DNA of 64,000 nucleotides, from assembly GCA_025617745.1 (NCBI GenBank), contig CM046873.1, forward strand, positions 26,301,410 to 26,365,409. Reading direction: 5' to 3'. This stretch comes from Heliocidaris erythrogramma (Eukaryota; Echinodermata; Echinoidea; Camarodonta; Echinometridae). Below are positions 33,406 to 44,221 of this stretch, piece after piece (within the stretch, counting starts at the first letter, position 1; every line of letters starts with the position of its first letter). Made by a program: the position numbers and the translations under genes. Below the pieces are notes generated by a model, which had not been told where the DNA came from, made no database searches, and was given only the letters and a program-made list of their open reading frames with translations.

Positions 33406-33411
33406 TTATAG

Positions 33412-34285
33412 TCATATTAATTTACATCGATCTACAAAGTAGACCTATAGCTTCGTCGTCGACTGTTAATTATGTGAAGCATCTCTTTCATTCTCTTGCT
33501 CCGTCTACTTTCTCAAATGGCAATATGCTTATACTATAACTATTAAAATCTTTATTTAAAAGAAAATCAAACTTTTCCATCTATATTACAATAAAACCAC
33601 ACATGCTAATCCCCACCCCGATTGGTCTCTCCTGATTGAATAACGCTCACCTCCTTGGATAATAATTTTTAGCTTTATTTTTGCCCCGTTTTTGCCACCC
33701 ACCCCCCCCCCCCCCCCCAAAAAAAAGAACAACCGAAAGACAAAACAATAATGATAATGATAATAATAATGATAATAATACCTTTTTAAAATATATAATA
33801 AATAAACAAAAGAAATAAAATACTAAAAAATGAGAAGTAAACAATTACAAATTAAAATAATGGCAAAATAAACATATTTCTCCCCCTATTTAAGATTTGC
33901 TGAATTGATTCTAGTTCTCTCTCCCTCTCATTTCACTTACTAATTTTTATGGGTTTATTGATATAAGACCTTCATTTCCTAAGCTTCTTTTTCTGTTTCT
34001 CTAATGCCTTGATATAGAATCTGTCCGTTCAGTTCGTTTCTTCCTGCTATTAAACTTTCGCCCAAATGTTAATGTTTATTTTACTTTTTTTAAATTTTTT
34101 TAAAGAATACAATTACTTAATTTTCTTCACTTTATTCACTTGCCATTCCCACCACTAAATTATTACATGTACTTAATAACTTACTCATTACATACTATTT
34201 AAACAATGGTTTCCTTATGAATATTTTCTCTCAACTTCCATTATGCTCACTGCCCTTGGATTCCAACAGTACGGGTTGAGCCCCA
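33412..34285. other. AT-rich stretch with C homopolymer and ATAATA runs
   Basis: No gene was recognised. It includes a C tract at about 33702-33718 and an AATAATGATAATAATAATG microsatellite at about 33746-33780. Confidence 0.4.
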
Positions 34286-34770
34286 TGTGGCACCCCCAGA
34301 CAACCACTATACCCCTAAGACATTTGCCCTCCTCTCTCTCTGATATTTTCACCATCCCCCACCCCAGACAACTACCCCTTAAAGATAGTTGCCCTCATTT
34401 CTCTATTTTCGCCATCCCCTACGCCCAGGCAATTGCCCTCTTCTCTCTCCGATATTTTCGCCATCCCCCACCCCCAGACAACTACCCCCTTAAAGACAGT
34501 TGCCCTCCTCTCTCTATTTTCGCCATCCCCACCCTGAGACAAGTACCCCCCAAGACAGTTGCCCTCCTCTCTCTCCCCCCTATTTTCGCCATCCCCAACC
34601 CCAGACAACTACCCCCTAAGACAATTTCCTTCCCCCCTCTCTGTCTTTCTCCCTCTATTGTTGCCATCCATCCTCAGACAACTACTCCCTGTAAGACAAT
34701 TGCCCCTCTCTTTCTCTCCTATTTTTCACCATTCCCCATCCCCAGACAACTACCCCCCCCCCCCCTCTCT
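34286..34770 (+). repeat. C/T-rich minisatellite, units of about 60-70 bp
   Basis: About seven diverged units share TTGCCCTCCTCTCTCT, TATTTTCGCCATCCCC and CCCAGACAACTACCCC. The resulting 259-codon open frame (from 34243) repeats IFAIPxPRQLPxK and is an artefact of the repeat. It ends in a CTCTCT run. Confidence 0.8.
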
Positions 34771-35725
34771 CGTTCTCTCGCTCTCTCTCTCTCTCCTTTT
34801 TTTTTGCCTTTCGATTGGCCGGGGGAGCACACACCCTCCCTTAGCTATCTCACTGAACTTTCACACTCTACCTTTGGAGGCAATAAACACACAACAATTA
34901 ATTTCAATTTTTTTTCTGCGGGCAATATTATTTCATCATATTTTTTTCTCATATATATAATACATGTAGAAACACAGATAGCAGGGCAGTATAATTTGGT
35001 ATGGAAAGACCAATATGGATAAAAACAAACATGAACAGAGACAACAAAATTTAATGTAAAAGCATGTACATGTATCATAAGCTTCTTCAGTTTATGCTAA
35101 ATGTATTATGATTTTGTCTGTAAATGAAACAGTAACTGAAAATCAGCACTACTTTTCCGTTCTTTGAGCTCTTTCAACTTTAATACAGCCAAATTATTTT
35201 TTAATGCTAGTGTAACAGCTTCAAACATTCATTCAAACAGAAATGCCTACATGCACTGCTACGGACTAGAACTACAGCCAATAAAGAATATGTAATAATC
35301 ACATTTTGGACAAAAAAAAAATAGTTTTGTTCTCCTTATCCCCCACACCCATTAAATTCTGAGGGAAAATACTAAGCATCAATTATTCTCTGAATTTCGA
35401 CATTCTAACTGATTCATTCTGAAAAAGCACAGGGTGTAATTGAAATAAATCTTTGTTTTAAATACAGTTTGTGAAAATGTATCAGACCCTTCTCCCTTCC
35501 AATGTCACCCCAACCCCACCCCCCCCCCCAAAAAAAAGTTCATTATTGAGAAATACCACATGTATTAAACTCAAAATTTCCTGATTCCAATGTGTTGTGT
35601 GCTCCTGCATTCACAATGCATGATACATAGTAGGAATTTCCAACAGAAATAGAAATACATGTAGCGCCTCAATATTGTGCGTCTCTTTGTACGCAAACTG
35701 GATTTGCTTGACGTTTTTTTTAAAC
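34771..35725. other. No recognised feature
   Basis: AT-rich DNA with scattered TACATGTA words and a short C-tract near 35515-35530. Confidence 0.35.
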
Positions 35726-35790
35726 GTGAATAGAGACTCTTGATCAGGAATCAGGGGGTCATGGGTTCAAATCCCATCCATAGCGCATTT
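35726..35790 (+). repeat. tRNA-like SINE head or tRNA remnant
   Basis: GAGACTCTTGATCAGGAATC followed by GGGTTCAAATCCCATCC resembles an anticodon arm and a T arm (pol III B box GGTTCAAATCC). The 5' half does not fold into a convincing acceptor stem, so it is not called as a tRNA gene. Confidence 0.4.
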
Positions 35791-36079
35791 TGTGCTTTCA
35801 GTGTAATGTTTTGGTGGATATATATATACCGGTAACTGGAGGATTAATTTGAAATAATTCCAACATGCCATTACCAACACCCAGAATTATAATCTTCCTT
35901 CCCATAGAGTGGACTATAATGAGAACATTGGGACTATGAAATTACCTGAATTATGTTCGGAATCTCCTGATATCAGGGTCAAAAACGCAAAAGCACATAA
36001 AGACCTGGCACTGGCGAAATTACCTTGTTGTATCAGGAATCTTGATATACTGGAGCTCTTTATAACAAATAACGCTGGA

Positions 36080-36375
36080 CGTGTTACGATCTAGTGAATA
36101 CGTGGTAAGTCACTGTACTAGATCAAAAGGTATGGGGTTCCAATCCCAGGCCGGCACTACTGTCCTTTGGCAAGACATTAATCTACATTTGCCACTCTCG
36201 ACCACGGTGTAGTAAATGGGTACCAGTAGGAATATATTCTTCGAAGCTTCAGCGCCTTCATTAGGGCAGCTATGTTGAGCCAGGGTAATGATCCAAAAGC
36301 TCTTTGAAAGTGCATGGAGACATTGATAAATATGTGATATGCGCTATACAAGAGCTGCATATTAATATTACTATT
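36080..36375 (+). repeat. SINE with GCGCTATA...ATTATTA tail
   Basis: The head contains a B-box-like GGGGTTCCAATCCCAGGCC. The body has CAGGGTAATGATC and AAGCTCTTTGAAAG, and the 3' tail is TATGCGCTATACAAGAGCTG followed by ATTAATATTACTATTA. The same tail theme recurs at 44595-44745 and 45325-45465, which supports one retroposon family moved by a LINE. Confidence 0.6.
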
Positions 36376-36897
36376 ACGCCATTATGGATATTATGCAATA
36401 TGCATATTCAAAAGATGAACAATGAGAGTTTATTAACAGATGGAGGATCATATTCAATATATGGTAGATCCAAAATTAAACCTTCCTGAAACTGAGGAAT
36501 AAGATGAATGCCCTTAAAATACAATATTGTAATCAAAATAGAATAATAATCAACGTGATATGTCAAAATACTTGCGAACATCTTGTAGTTAACTGCAAAA
36601 TAACAAAAGACGGGGTTTAGATAAACAGTTTCTTAATTATGTTAACTCCTAGGAAAAAGATTACAACAGAACGTTGTGTCTTAAATAGTATACACAATAA
36701 TTACAGCATGGTCATATAAAAGAGCTTAAAATATTCACTCATCAGTGGTAAATAATAACACATGAGATGCACTGAAAAATATATAATTTATAGAATGTCT
36801 GCCTATGAATCAGGTGATAGCCATGTAGTACATGTACATGTATATGTAACATTGCTATTAAATCTTTACAAAATATTATCTAGGAACAGCTTCTTTT

Positions 36898-36990
36898 AGT
36901 ACAGTGAAACCTGTATATAAAGACCACCCAAAGGAGACAAGAGAAGTGGACTTTATGAGCAGGTGGTCTTTCTATACAGGTGATTGCTAA
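36898..36990. mobile_element. Short hairpin MITE
   Basis: GTGAAACCTGTATATAAAGA followed by CCACC is mirrored by GGTGGTCTTTCTATACAGGT. About 90 bp, non-coding. Confidence 0.5.
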
Positions 36991-37162
36991 ATCAGGTTTG
37001 ACTATATAACATGTGAATAATTTCAGGTATTTTCCCTTTACTGGCTTGAAGAATTCCTTTCATTCACACTCTTTCAACATCATGGAGATGCACTGTACCA
37101 CACTATAATAAAATCAAAGTGTGCACACATTACAGGAGTCCAGAATCTGATTGATTGATTTT

Positions 37163-37267
37163 TCACAAATATCTCCAGTTATCCGATCTCTCCCTACCTG
37201 CGAACACACCATCTTCGACTTGTAGCAGGTAGGGGGAGATCGCACAAAATTGGAGATACAAGTTGTG
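37163..37267. other. Long imperfect hairpin, pre-miRNA-like
   Basis: CGATCTCTCCCTACCTGC (37184-37201) pairs with GCAGGTAGGGGGAGATCG (37225-37242) with a single wobble and a 23-nt loop. Beyond an internal loop, ATCTCCA pairs with TGGAGAT and CACAA with TTGTG. The shape and length suit a microRNA precursor, but short inverted-repeat transposons make similar structures. The strand is undecided. Confidence 0.35.
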
Positions 37268-38934
37268 CATTCCTGAAAAATAAATTGGCCAGATCCTACA
37301 CTGACACTACGGTGGTACCAGAAATGGATTGGTAACACTACCATAGTGGGACATGGTAAACAGACTTACATAATACTTTATATCACATCATGTTAGTAAT
37401 GGAAACATGCTTTGTTCACACTGGTTTCACAAGTAGGACTTTGAAATCCTACAATTTTCAAAAATGTCATGTGAACAGACCGTTCACAATTTTCGCCAAA
37501 GAGAGACTCGCAGCATGTAAAGCCACGTATATAATAATAGTGTAACAAAAGTCAGGAATTGCAAAAGCTTCAGTGTTGCCAACGTAAACAGACTGTTCAC
37601 ACAGCTTTCCAGCAATGTGAGAAATTGTGACAGAGCTTAGGTTGGGTACATTCATGGAGTGTATATACGCTTCCATTCTGTTGTAAATGTGACAAGAATG
37701 CATTTACACTGTTGAACACTATGTTTTAGCTACATATAGGCTAACACATGGGAAATTTTTCACCTCATGAATACATACAACCTGCCAAAATCAACACTAC
37801 TATTTTGCATCTTTTTTTATCCCAACTTATCTGCTGAATGAAAATCTCAATTTCTTGTAACAATAGAGGATAAATGGCCATAGAATCCAACAGAAATGTT
37901 CATTGGATGTTGAAATCTACACATGGATGTTGAAATCTACACATACATGTAATGAAATCTGCCGGACAATTTTGATAACGAAAACCTAAAAGATAAGAAC
38001 AATAAGCAATGAAACATGAGAAAATCTGCCTCGCTGTCATCAGGTCTGAATTATGACATGTAGTCCCAGATATGAATAACCGTGTTGGTGTTTTTTAGGG
38101 TATGCGGTTTTTCAGCAGGTTGCATAAGCTGGTCCAAACGGGCCCATAATGTAAGAAAATTCTTAATCACTCTGTTGAAAATGATTGATTGACTTTAAAA
38201 TGATTACTCTCCATATATGCACTTTCATAGCCAGAACTCAGAGTACAAATGAGACCAAGTTGACAACCCATGTACATAACATCTAAATCTTAACAAGCAA
38301 TGTCAAAAACAGTAATATCCTATTCATATCCTAGCTATCATAAAACCCAAATACATGATACTCAAATTAAATAACACTCAACAAGATATTTCTCTGTTTC
38401 TGTTTCAAATAAAGTACATACATGTATACAAAGAGCAAGGAATAATTCACATTCCATTTCCATCATATAAAAATAAATAGCAACTTTCAATCAAAGCTTT
38501 TTAATACACAGCCACTACATATTTCACAAAACATCAAAAACATGTTGAAATCTACATTTCCCCCACAACATACACATGTATAGTTTCTTTTTTTTTTCCG
38601 TGGTACATTGTATGTATTTAACACAATATACAGGTACACGCTATGTTTTTTCTTCTGACAATATAGTACAAGCATGTATGTATGTATATTTAACAGCAAG
38701 TTGGAAGAAATCTTGCTTTAGAGAGCTGAAGTAAGAAGAGATAACAATGACAGTTACATCTCGGAGTAAAAACAAATACTTTGATCTAGGTTTGTATTTA
38801 AACGTGTTTAAATTTGCTAGCGACAGACACTTAGCATAACAAAGCATAACAAAACCCCAATGATAATGTGAAAGAGAGAGATACAGAGTCTTATCTATGA
38901 ATGGCCACACAGTAGGGAGAGGGAAAAAAGAACA
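37268..38934. other. No recognised gene
   Basis: AT-rich intergenic DNA. A directly repeated GGATGTTGAAATCTACACAT lies near 37907-37943; nothing else was recognised. Confidence 0.35.
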
Positions 38935-39082
38935 AGAAAAAGGAAGAAAAAGAGAGAGAGAGAGAGTGAGAGAGAGAAGAGAAAGAGGGGGAGGGGGAGA
39001 GAGAAAAAGAGGGGGAGGGGGAGAGAGAAAAAGAGGGGGAGAGAGAAAAAGAGAGGGAGTGAGACAGAGAAAGGGAGACCTC
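38935..39082 (+). repeat. GA-rich microsatellite
   Basis: Units of AGAGAG with GGGGGAGAGAGAAAAAGA repeats. The overlapping Ser/Leu-rich or Arg/Glu-rich open frames are artefacts. Confidence 0.9.
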
Positions 39083-41088
39083 AGAAGATTGCATAAGAAA
39101 ATATTTAGAATAAGAAATATATTTCCATGGCATTCAGCCTGATAATGGAGTAATCACATAAAGGGGTAGCCTAAATCATGCTAAAAAATGAAAAACACTG
39201 CATTTTAATGAAAAATAAGTTTAACCTATAAATTATAACATTAATCATACGATATCCATCCAACACCACATCAAAGTTATATTTCTGAATAAACTTCTTT
39301 TTTTTTTTAGTTACATCATTATCAAAAAACAGCCAGCTGTTCTTGACATCTGAACTTTCTTGACTTACAAGAAATTACATAGGTGGGATCAAATACATAC
39401 CAATCCAGAGACTTTTCTTTGTAAATGATGGCTAAGTGAACGAACCATTTTTCAACTGTTCAAATTTCACATATTTTTGTCAAAGTTGGCAAAGTATGGA
39501 GAAAAAATATAACTCTTCAAATTGGCAAGTTAAAAAGTTTTGGGGTTTCCCATTTCTGCTGACATTGCAATTCTTGCTTATGAAGTTAATTGGTGTCCAG
39601 CTAACGTCAACTAATTTTAATGTTTTATGTTATTTATTTTGTTTAATTGAAACCAAGAGGGTAAAAGGGTCACATGACTAGGTGGATGACATCATCATTG
39701 ATGCATTGTGGGGGCAATTCCGAACCAGAATACAAAGATCAAAATATAGAGGGTCCAGTCTGTACGGACCCCTTTAAAGCAGAAACCAATTTCAAATTAA
39801 AATCAAGTTGCAGTAATTTTTGTCTGATTTTGAATGAAAAGCTTATTAAAATTCTCTGCTGAAAAGCCATGCATTGCAAAACTTGCCAATGATGTTTAAA
39901 TTGTTATGTACTGTATCTAATCTGCAAATGCATTTCAAACAAGGAAAATCAAATTCCTTTCAAAATGACTTTATTTGAAAAAAAAAAAAGGTTTTTATTC
40001 TTGTTATGTACCAAAATGTAGACAATACTGGAACACGGAACTGAAGTTCAGAAGTACTTTTGATAAATGATGATGAGCAACTTGTACACTTTCACAAAAA
40101 TCACATTTTTACAATGAACACTTGAACAGTACTTGCATGAACAACCAATAAAGAAATAACTTGTTTTCATCAGTTGCCAGTGCGGGTCCAATTTGTGATA
40201 TTTTCCCAATAACGTCTATTTGAATACATAATGTTTGCACCAATACACTGGCCCTGTTTTTTATACTGATGAGTTGAAAAGGGATATTAACAATAATACA
40301 TGTAATATACATGTACATGCACATCTTCATGATGGTCATCATTTGTAGCCTGCCTAAAAGAAGTTCCTGCAAAAACACTGTTTTTAGATAATCCAATTTG
40401 AAAAGATAATCATTACATAGACTGCCTTTTTAGCTGAAATTCTGACAGAGCAGTATTCATTATTGAACTTCTCTAGGGACAGAGGCAGTGTTCAAATGGC
40501 GCCCTCTATGTATCTCATCTGTAAATCCTACAGTACCTCATGATGCAATAGTATGTAATCTTTAAAAATCTTTCTAACTTCCTATGAACAAAATGTAAAC
40601 TTCATGTAAAAATCATCATCCAAATACAAAACACATAAATTACCAGGTCAACCTTTCAAAATATCAATTTTTGCGCAAAACTGCATTATGAAAACTGTTC
40701 AAATTTTATACCACGGTTGTGGGATTTAAGAGCAAAATATCTTGGATTTTTTGCTCTACAATGAGCATTCGAATTTTACATTGGCAAAACATTTCAGGAA
40801 ACTTTTCTTGAGTTTTTGGATAGATACCAACAATACAGGTATATCCCAAAATAGGTTTTTGCTTTTCTTAATTCACTTCAGAGGTGGCACATACGCATTC
40901 ATAAATATGCGATGAAACAAAATAAATATTTCACTTTTGTATCTCCTCTTTGAACGTCCTTTATGTACATAAAGAATAATCAATAGTAAAATAAGATGGT
41001 GTAATACCTGCTAAAAAGATTATTTATATAATAATCATAAAGTGTACTTTTGGTTGCTATAGTAAAGGGTCAGACTAATGAATGGCAG
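39083..41088. other. No recognised gene
   Basis: AT-rich intergenic DNA. No domain-bearing exon, SINE head or terminal repeat was recognised. Confidence 0.35.
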
Positions 41089-41497
41089 TAATTCTTAAAG
41101 TGATTTGGTAACTTTGTAGAGGCTTGATAAAATCTGAGCTGCCTGGCCTTACATGCTATCAGTGTATGTAATATGGTGTAAACATGAAGCCCAGGGGGGA
41201 AAAAGGCTGCACTTCAATATCATCATGTGCTTCACAAAAGTAAACATATATGCATGTGACCGGAAATGCCGGACTCATTTCCCCCTATAGACTCAGTGTT
41301 AGACTAAAGCGTATGGCCATACGCTTTCGTAAACGGGAGTATTCAGTCACAGATATGTTAATAGCATTATATATTTGAAAACCTTTCTATGCCTGGCTAT
41401 TTATCTATCCTTCTGCACATCATTATACAAGACAGATATCAAAATTCAACAATTTATTAAATCAAGCCTCCACAAAGTTACCGAATCTCTTTAAATT
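41089..41497. mobile_element. Inverted-repeat element of about 0.4 kb
   Basis: TTGGTAACTTTGTAGAGGCT followed by TGATAAA (left) is mirrored by TTTATTAAATCAAGCCTCCA followed by CAAAGTTACCGAA (right). A 22-bp perfect palindrome lies near the centre. No target duplication was identified. Confidence 0.5.
41306..41327. repeat. 22-bp perfect palindrome
   Basis: AAAGCGTATGG is followed immediately by its inverse, CCATACGCTTT, with no spacer. It may be the symmetric centre of the surrounding element. Confidence 0.85.
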
Positions 41498-42506
41498 CAT
41501 GTCAAATCATGAAAATGGTGTTTTGAGCAAATAAAAGAGTAAAATATCTAACTAAGCATCGTATTTTTATTTTCCCATTAAAAATATGGGAATAGCATTG
41601 AATATTGTCATAAACAGTTTACATTAAGCTGAAAGGCACAATCCAATATGTTTGAAACTTTCTTTCCAGTGATTGAATTGTGTGTACCGCTATTATAACA
41701 TGTTGAGAACATTTAATTGGAAATGTTCAAGAAAATGACTAATCACTGCTAAATGTGTCTAAAAAGATATTTGCCTCTTGTTTTATTTCTTTTTAATGTC
41801 TTCTTATAAAATGGACTTGAAATAAGACATTGATATATATATGTATTATCTAATGATATTATCTAACTAGAGTTAGTGTGTTTATTCAGTAATTTTTGGC
41901 TTGATTTTGAGAAGGGAAAAATGGAAAATAGTGGAAAAAAGTGTAGTTTGCCGTGAAGAAGTCACCAAACAATGCTATGGACTTTGAACTTTCAAATTCT
42001 CAATCATGAACTGTGTAATACTACAAGTACTGATGTGATTTCTCAACTACACTGTACGTCTATCTATAACAGGGTACCAAATGCAACTATTTCATCATTT
42101 TTTTTCTCCCGCCTCATTTTTTTTAAAATTAGTTTTTCCCCATTTATAAACCTACATTACATTGCACTTCAAAAGAGGTATCAATCCATTCCCTCTCAGG
42201 AATAAACATACCTAGATACATTTCATAGTTGGAAAAGATTTCACTTCTCCTTTTTTTGCTTTTTTTCTCCAAGAGAATGGAAAAAAGGACAATATTTTTG
42301 TTCAATATTTTCACCCAGTAGTAAGATATCAAAATAACTTTCTCTAATACTCTAGCTAATGTCTATCTAAACACTAATTGCTCTACTGTATACCAAACAC
42401 AATATGCCGTTATTAGGGAGTACTACAGTTAAATTCAGTGTGTGCCTGACAGAAGAGTGTTGCATGCAGCAAGCGCACATGCCATAAAGGAAATTTCTTG
42501 AAAACC
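41498..42506. other. No recognised gene
   Basis: AT-rich intergenic DNA with short T tracts. Confidence 0.35.
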
Positions 42507-42514
42507 CTTTTAAG

Positions 42515-42853
42515 CATTGGCGGATCCAGGGGGGCACAGCCGGCCCGTGCTCCCCCTTTTTGAAGAGAAGTATGAATTTTGACCATAGACGATCCACCAT
42601 TTTCTCGATTGTGCCCCCCCTTTTAGAGCGAAGACCTTTTTTTTTTTTTTTTTTTTTTGCTTGTCAGGGAATTATGGAGGGAAACTGGACCCCCATGACC
42701 CTTTACTGAAGGTTTGGCGAAATTTTTTTTTTGTCCCCCCCCCCTCTGAGCGACTTTTCGAGAAGCTGGCAAGACCAAAAAAATACGGGTCTACCTTTTG
42801 ACAAACTTTCATTTTTGTGCCCCCTCTTTTACTCAATCCTGGATCCGCCCCTG
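42515..42853. mobile_element. hAT-type MITE, copy 2 (339 bp)
   Basis: The ends CATTGGCGGATCCAGG and, inverted, CAGGGGCGGATCCAGG are flanked by an exact 8-bp duplication, CTTTTAAG (42507-42514 and 42854-42861). The length and GGATCC-containing ends match the element at 26777-27114. The interior includes a T tract and C tracts. Confidence 0.9.
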
Positions 42854-42861
42854 CTTTTAAG

Positions 42862-44080
42862 GTTTGGATTGCTCTGTAGTATTTATGAAAGGAATTTCTC
42901 TCCTTATAGACTAATAAAGTGAAAATGGATGGTAAATTCCTGACTTTAGTACTAGTTTAAAATCAAAGGAGCACAACTAGTTGATGTTACTGGTATTTTA
43001 ATGCTAACAACATTCTGCTGTACGATATAGTGCACGTCCCCGTTTAGCAGCCATGCGCTTCCGCCCTCTGCCAGTCGCACAACGAATGACCCCATTCAGA
43101 TCTCAAAAAGGGTTGTGGCGATTCAAGAATCTAAAACTTCAAGTCTTTTCAGAGGGGATATACATGTACAAGAAGTATGGCTTTCAAATTGTAGAGCCAA
43201 TTATTTTGGACAGAGGCCACTCAAGATTGCTCTAGGGACACATCGCATGTATAATGGAATGGCAATGACAACAGCATCACGATCTGATTTCTATTGTGTG
43301 CGAGTGTGCATTAGATTCTTCCATCCCAGAATTATTGGGAAACACTATGACAAACATGAACACTACGTGAATCATAATGAACATACCATGCCATTCTCCA
43401 CAAGAATGGGATGAAATATAAAAAAAAGGAATGCCCATATCACAATCATCGAAGCATTTCACGGATCGTGAACATAACGAGCAAGATGATTAATGTGTCT
43501 TATTTACTAAAGGACACGTGTGGAAAGTTCCAGCCTTGGATTCTACGACAAAGCATAGCTGAAGATGGTGGAGGTTATACCTTGACGGGAACCCCACACG
43601 GATGGAATTCTACTCATCATGTCGATAGACTGGACGCAGATGGTGCTGTATAACTTGTGAATGCTTGAATGACATTGGAGGACACTGGTGAGGACATCTT
43701 TGACAGAGTGCAGCAAAGCTACAGGCATGGGAAGCATGGCTTACAAATTCAGCTTCGCACAGGCAGAACATGGAGCGCTGACTGATGCAGTGATAACTTC
43801 TTAGCTCTTTGCTTGAAATACAGAAGTTTTCTTTTGTGTTGTGTAGCGACGCGCGGTGCTGAAATCATTTCTTCAGTGTTCGGGAGACGGCGGTGGATTT
43901 CTTTGCTCAACTTTCGGGATCAGACCTCGACTAAGAAACACCAGCTGACATTACTGACGACAAACACGAAGCACTTTGCTGGAAAATCATAAGGACATTC
44001 CGCAGCACAGGAACGTTCACTAGCCATGCTTCAAACGCTTCAACATCAAATGCTTTTAAAGCCTTGTTCGGTGTCCATTT
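42862..44080 (-). other. Probable 3' UTR and downstream flank of the Bcl-2-like gene (distal form)
   Basis: This lies directly downstream of the stop of the distal terminal exon. Its 44080-43040 part has more mixed composition than the intergenic DNA and lacks microsatellites. ATTAAA (minus strand, 43002-42997) is a possible weak polyadenylation signal. No other gene was recognised. Confidence 0.35.
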
Positions 44081-44221
44081 TCACCTGCGTAGGAACATGC
44101 CAAGTACTGCGATTCCTGCGCCAACTGCGGCATAGCCACATGCAGTCCTTACGAATTTCGTAAGAGATTCTTGTGCTCGAGCATCTGCTTGGTTGCGATC
44201 AAAGAAATCCATGAACCCATC
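44081..44221 (-). CDS. Bcl-2-like terminal exon D2 (distal)
   Basis: Encodes DGFMDFFDRNQADARAQESL, then TKFVRTACGYAAVGAGIAVL and GMFLRR, and stops at TGA. The acceptor is TCAAAAG, weaker in pyrimidines than usual. It is one residue longer than D1, with the same GAGIA..L....LRR anchor but a different amphipathic linker. Confidence 0.88.
   Translation of the reverse strand, partial: DGFMDFFDRNQADARAQESLTKFVRTACGYAAVGAGIAVLGMFLRR

Noticed and set aside
34243..35022. 259-codon plus-strand frame with IFAIPxPRQLP repeats
   Set aside because: It is a C/T-rich minisatellite with units of about 60-70 bp; neighbouring frames are open too and no known domain appears.
35726..35790. Functional tRNA gene
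   Set aside because: A good B box and an anticodon-arm-like stretch, but no complete cloverleaf; treated as a SINE head or remnant.
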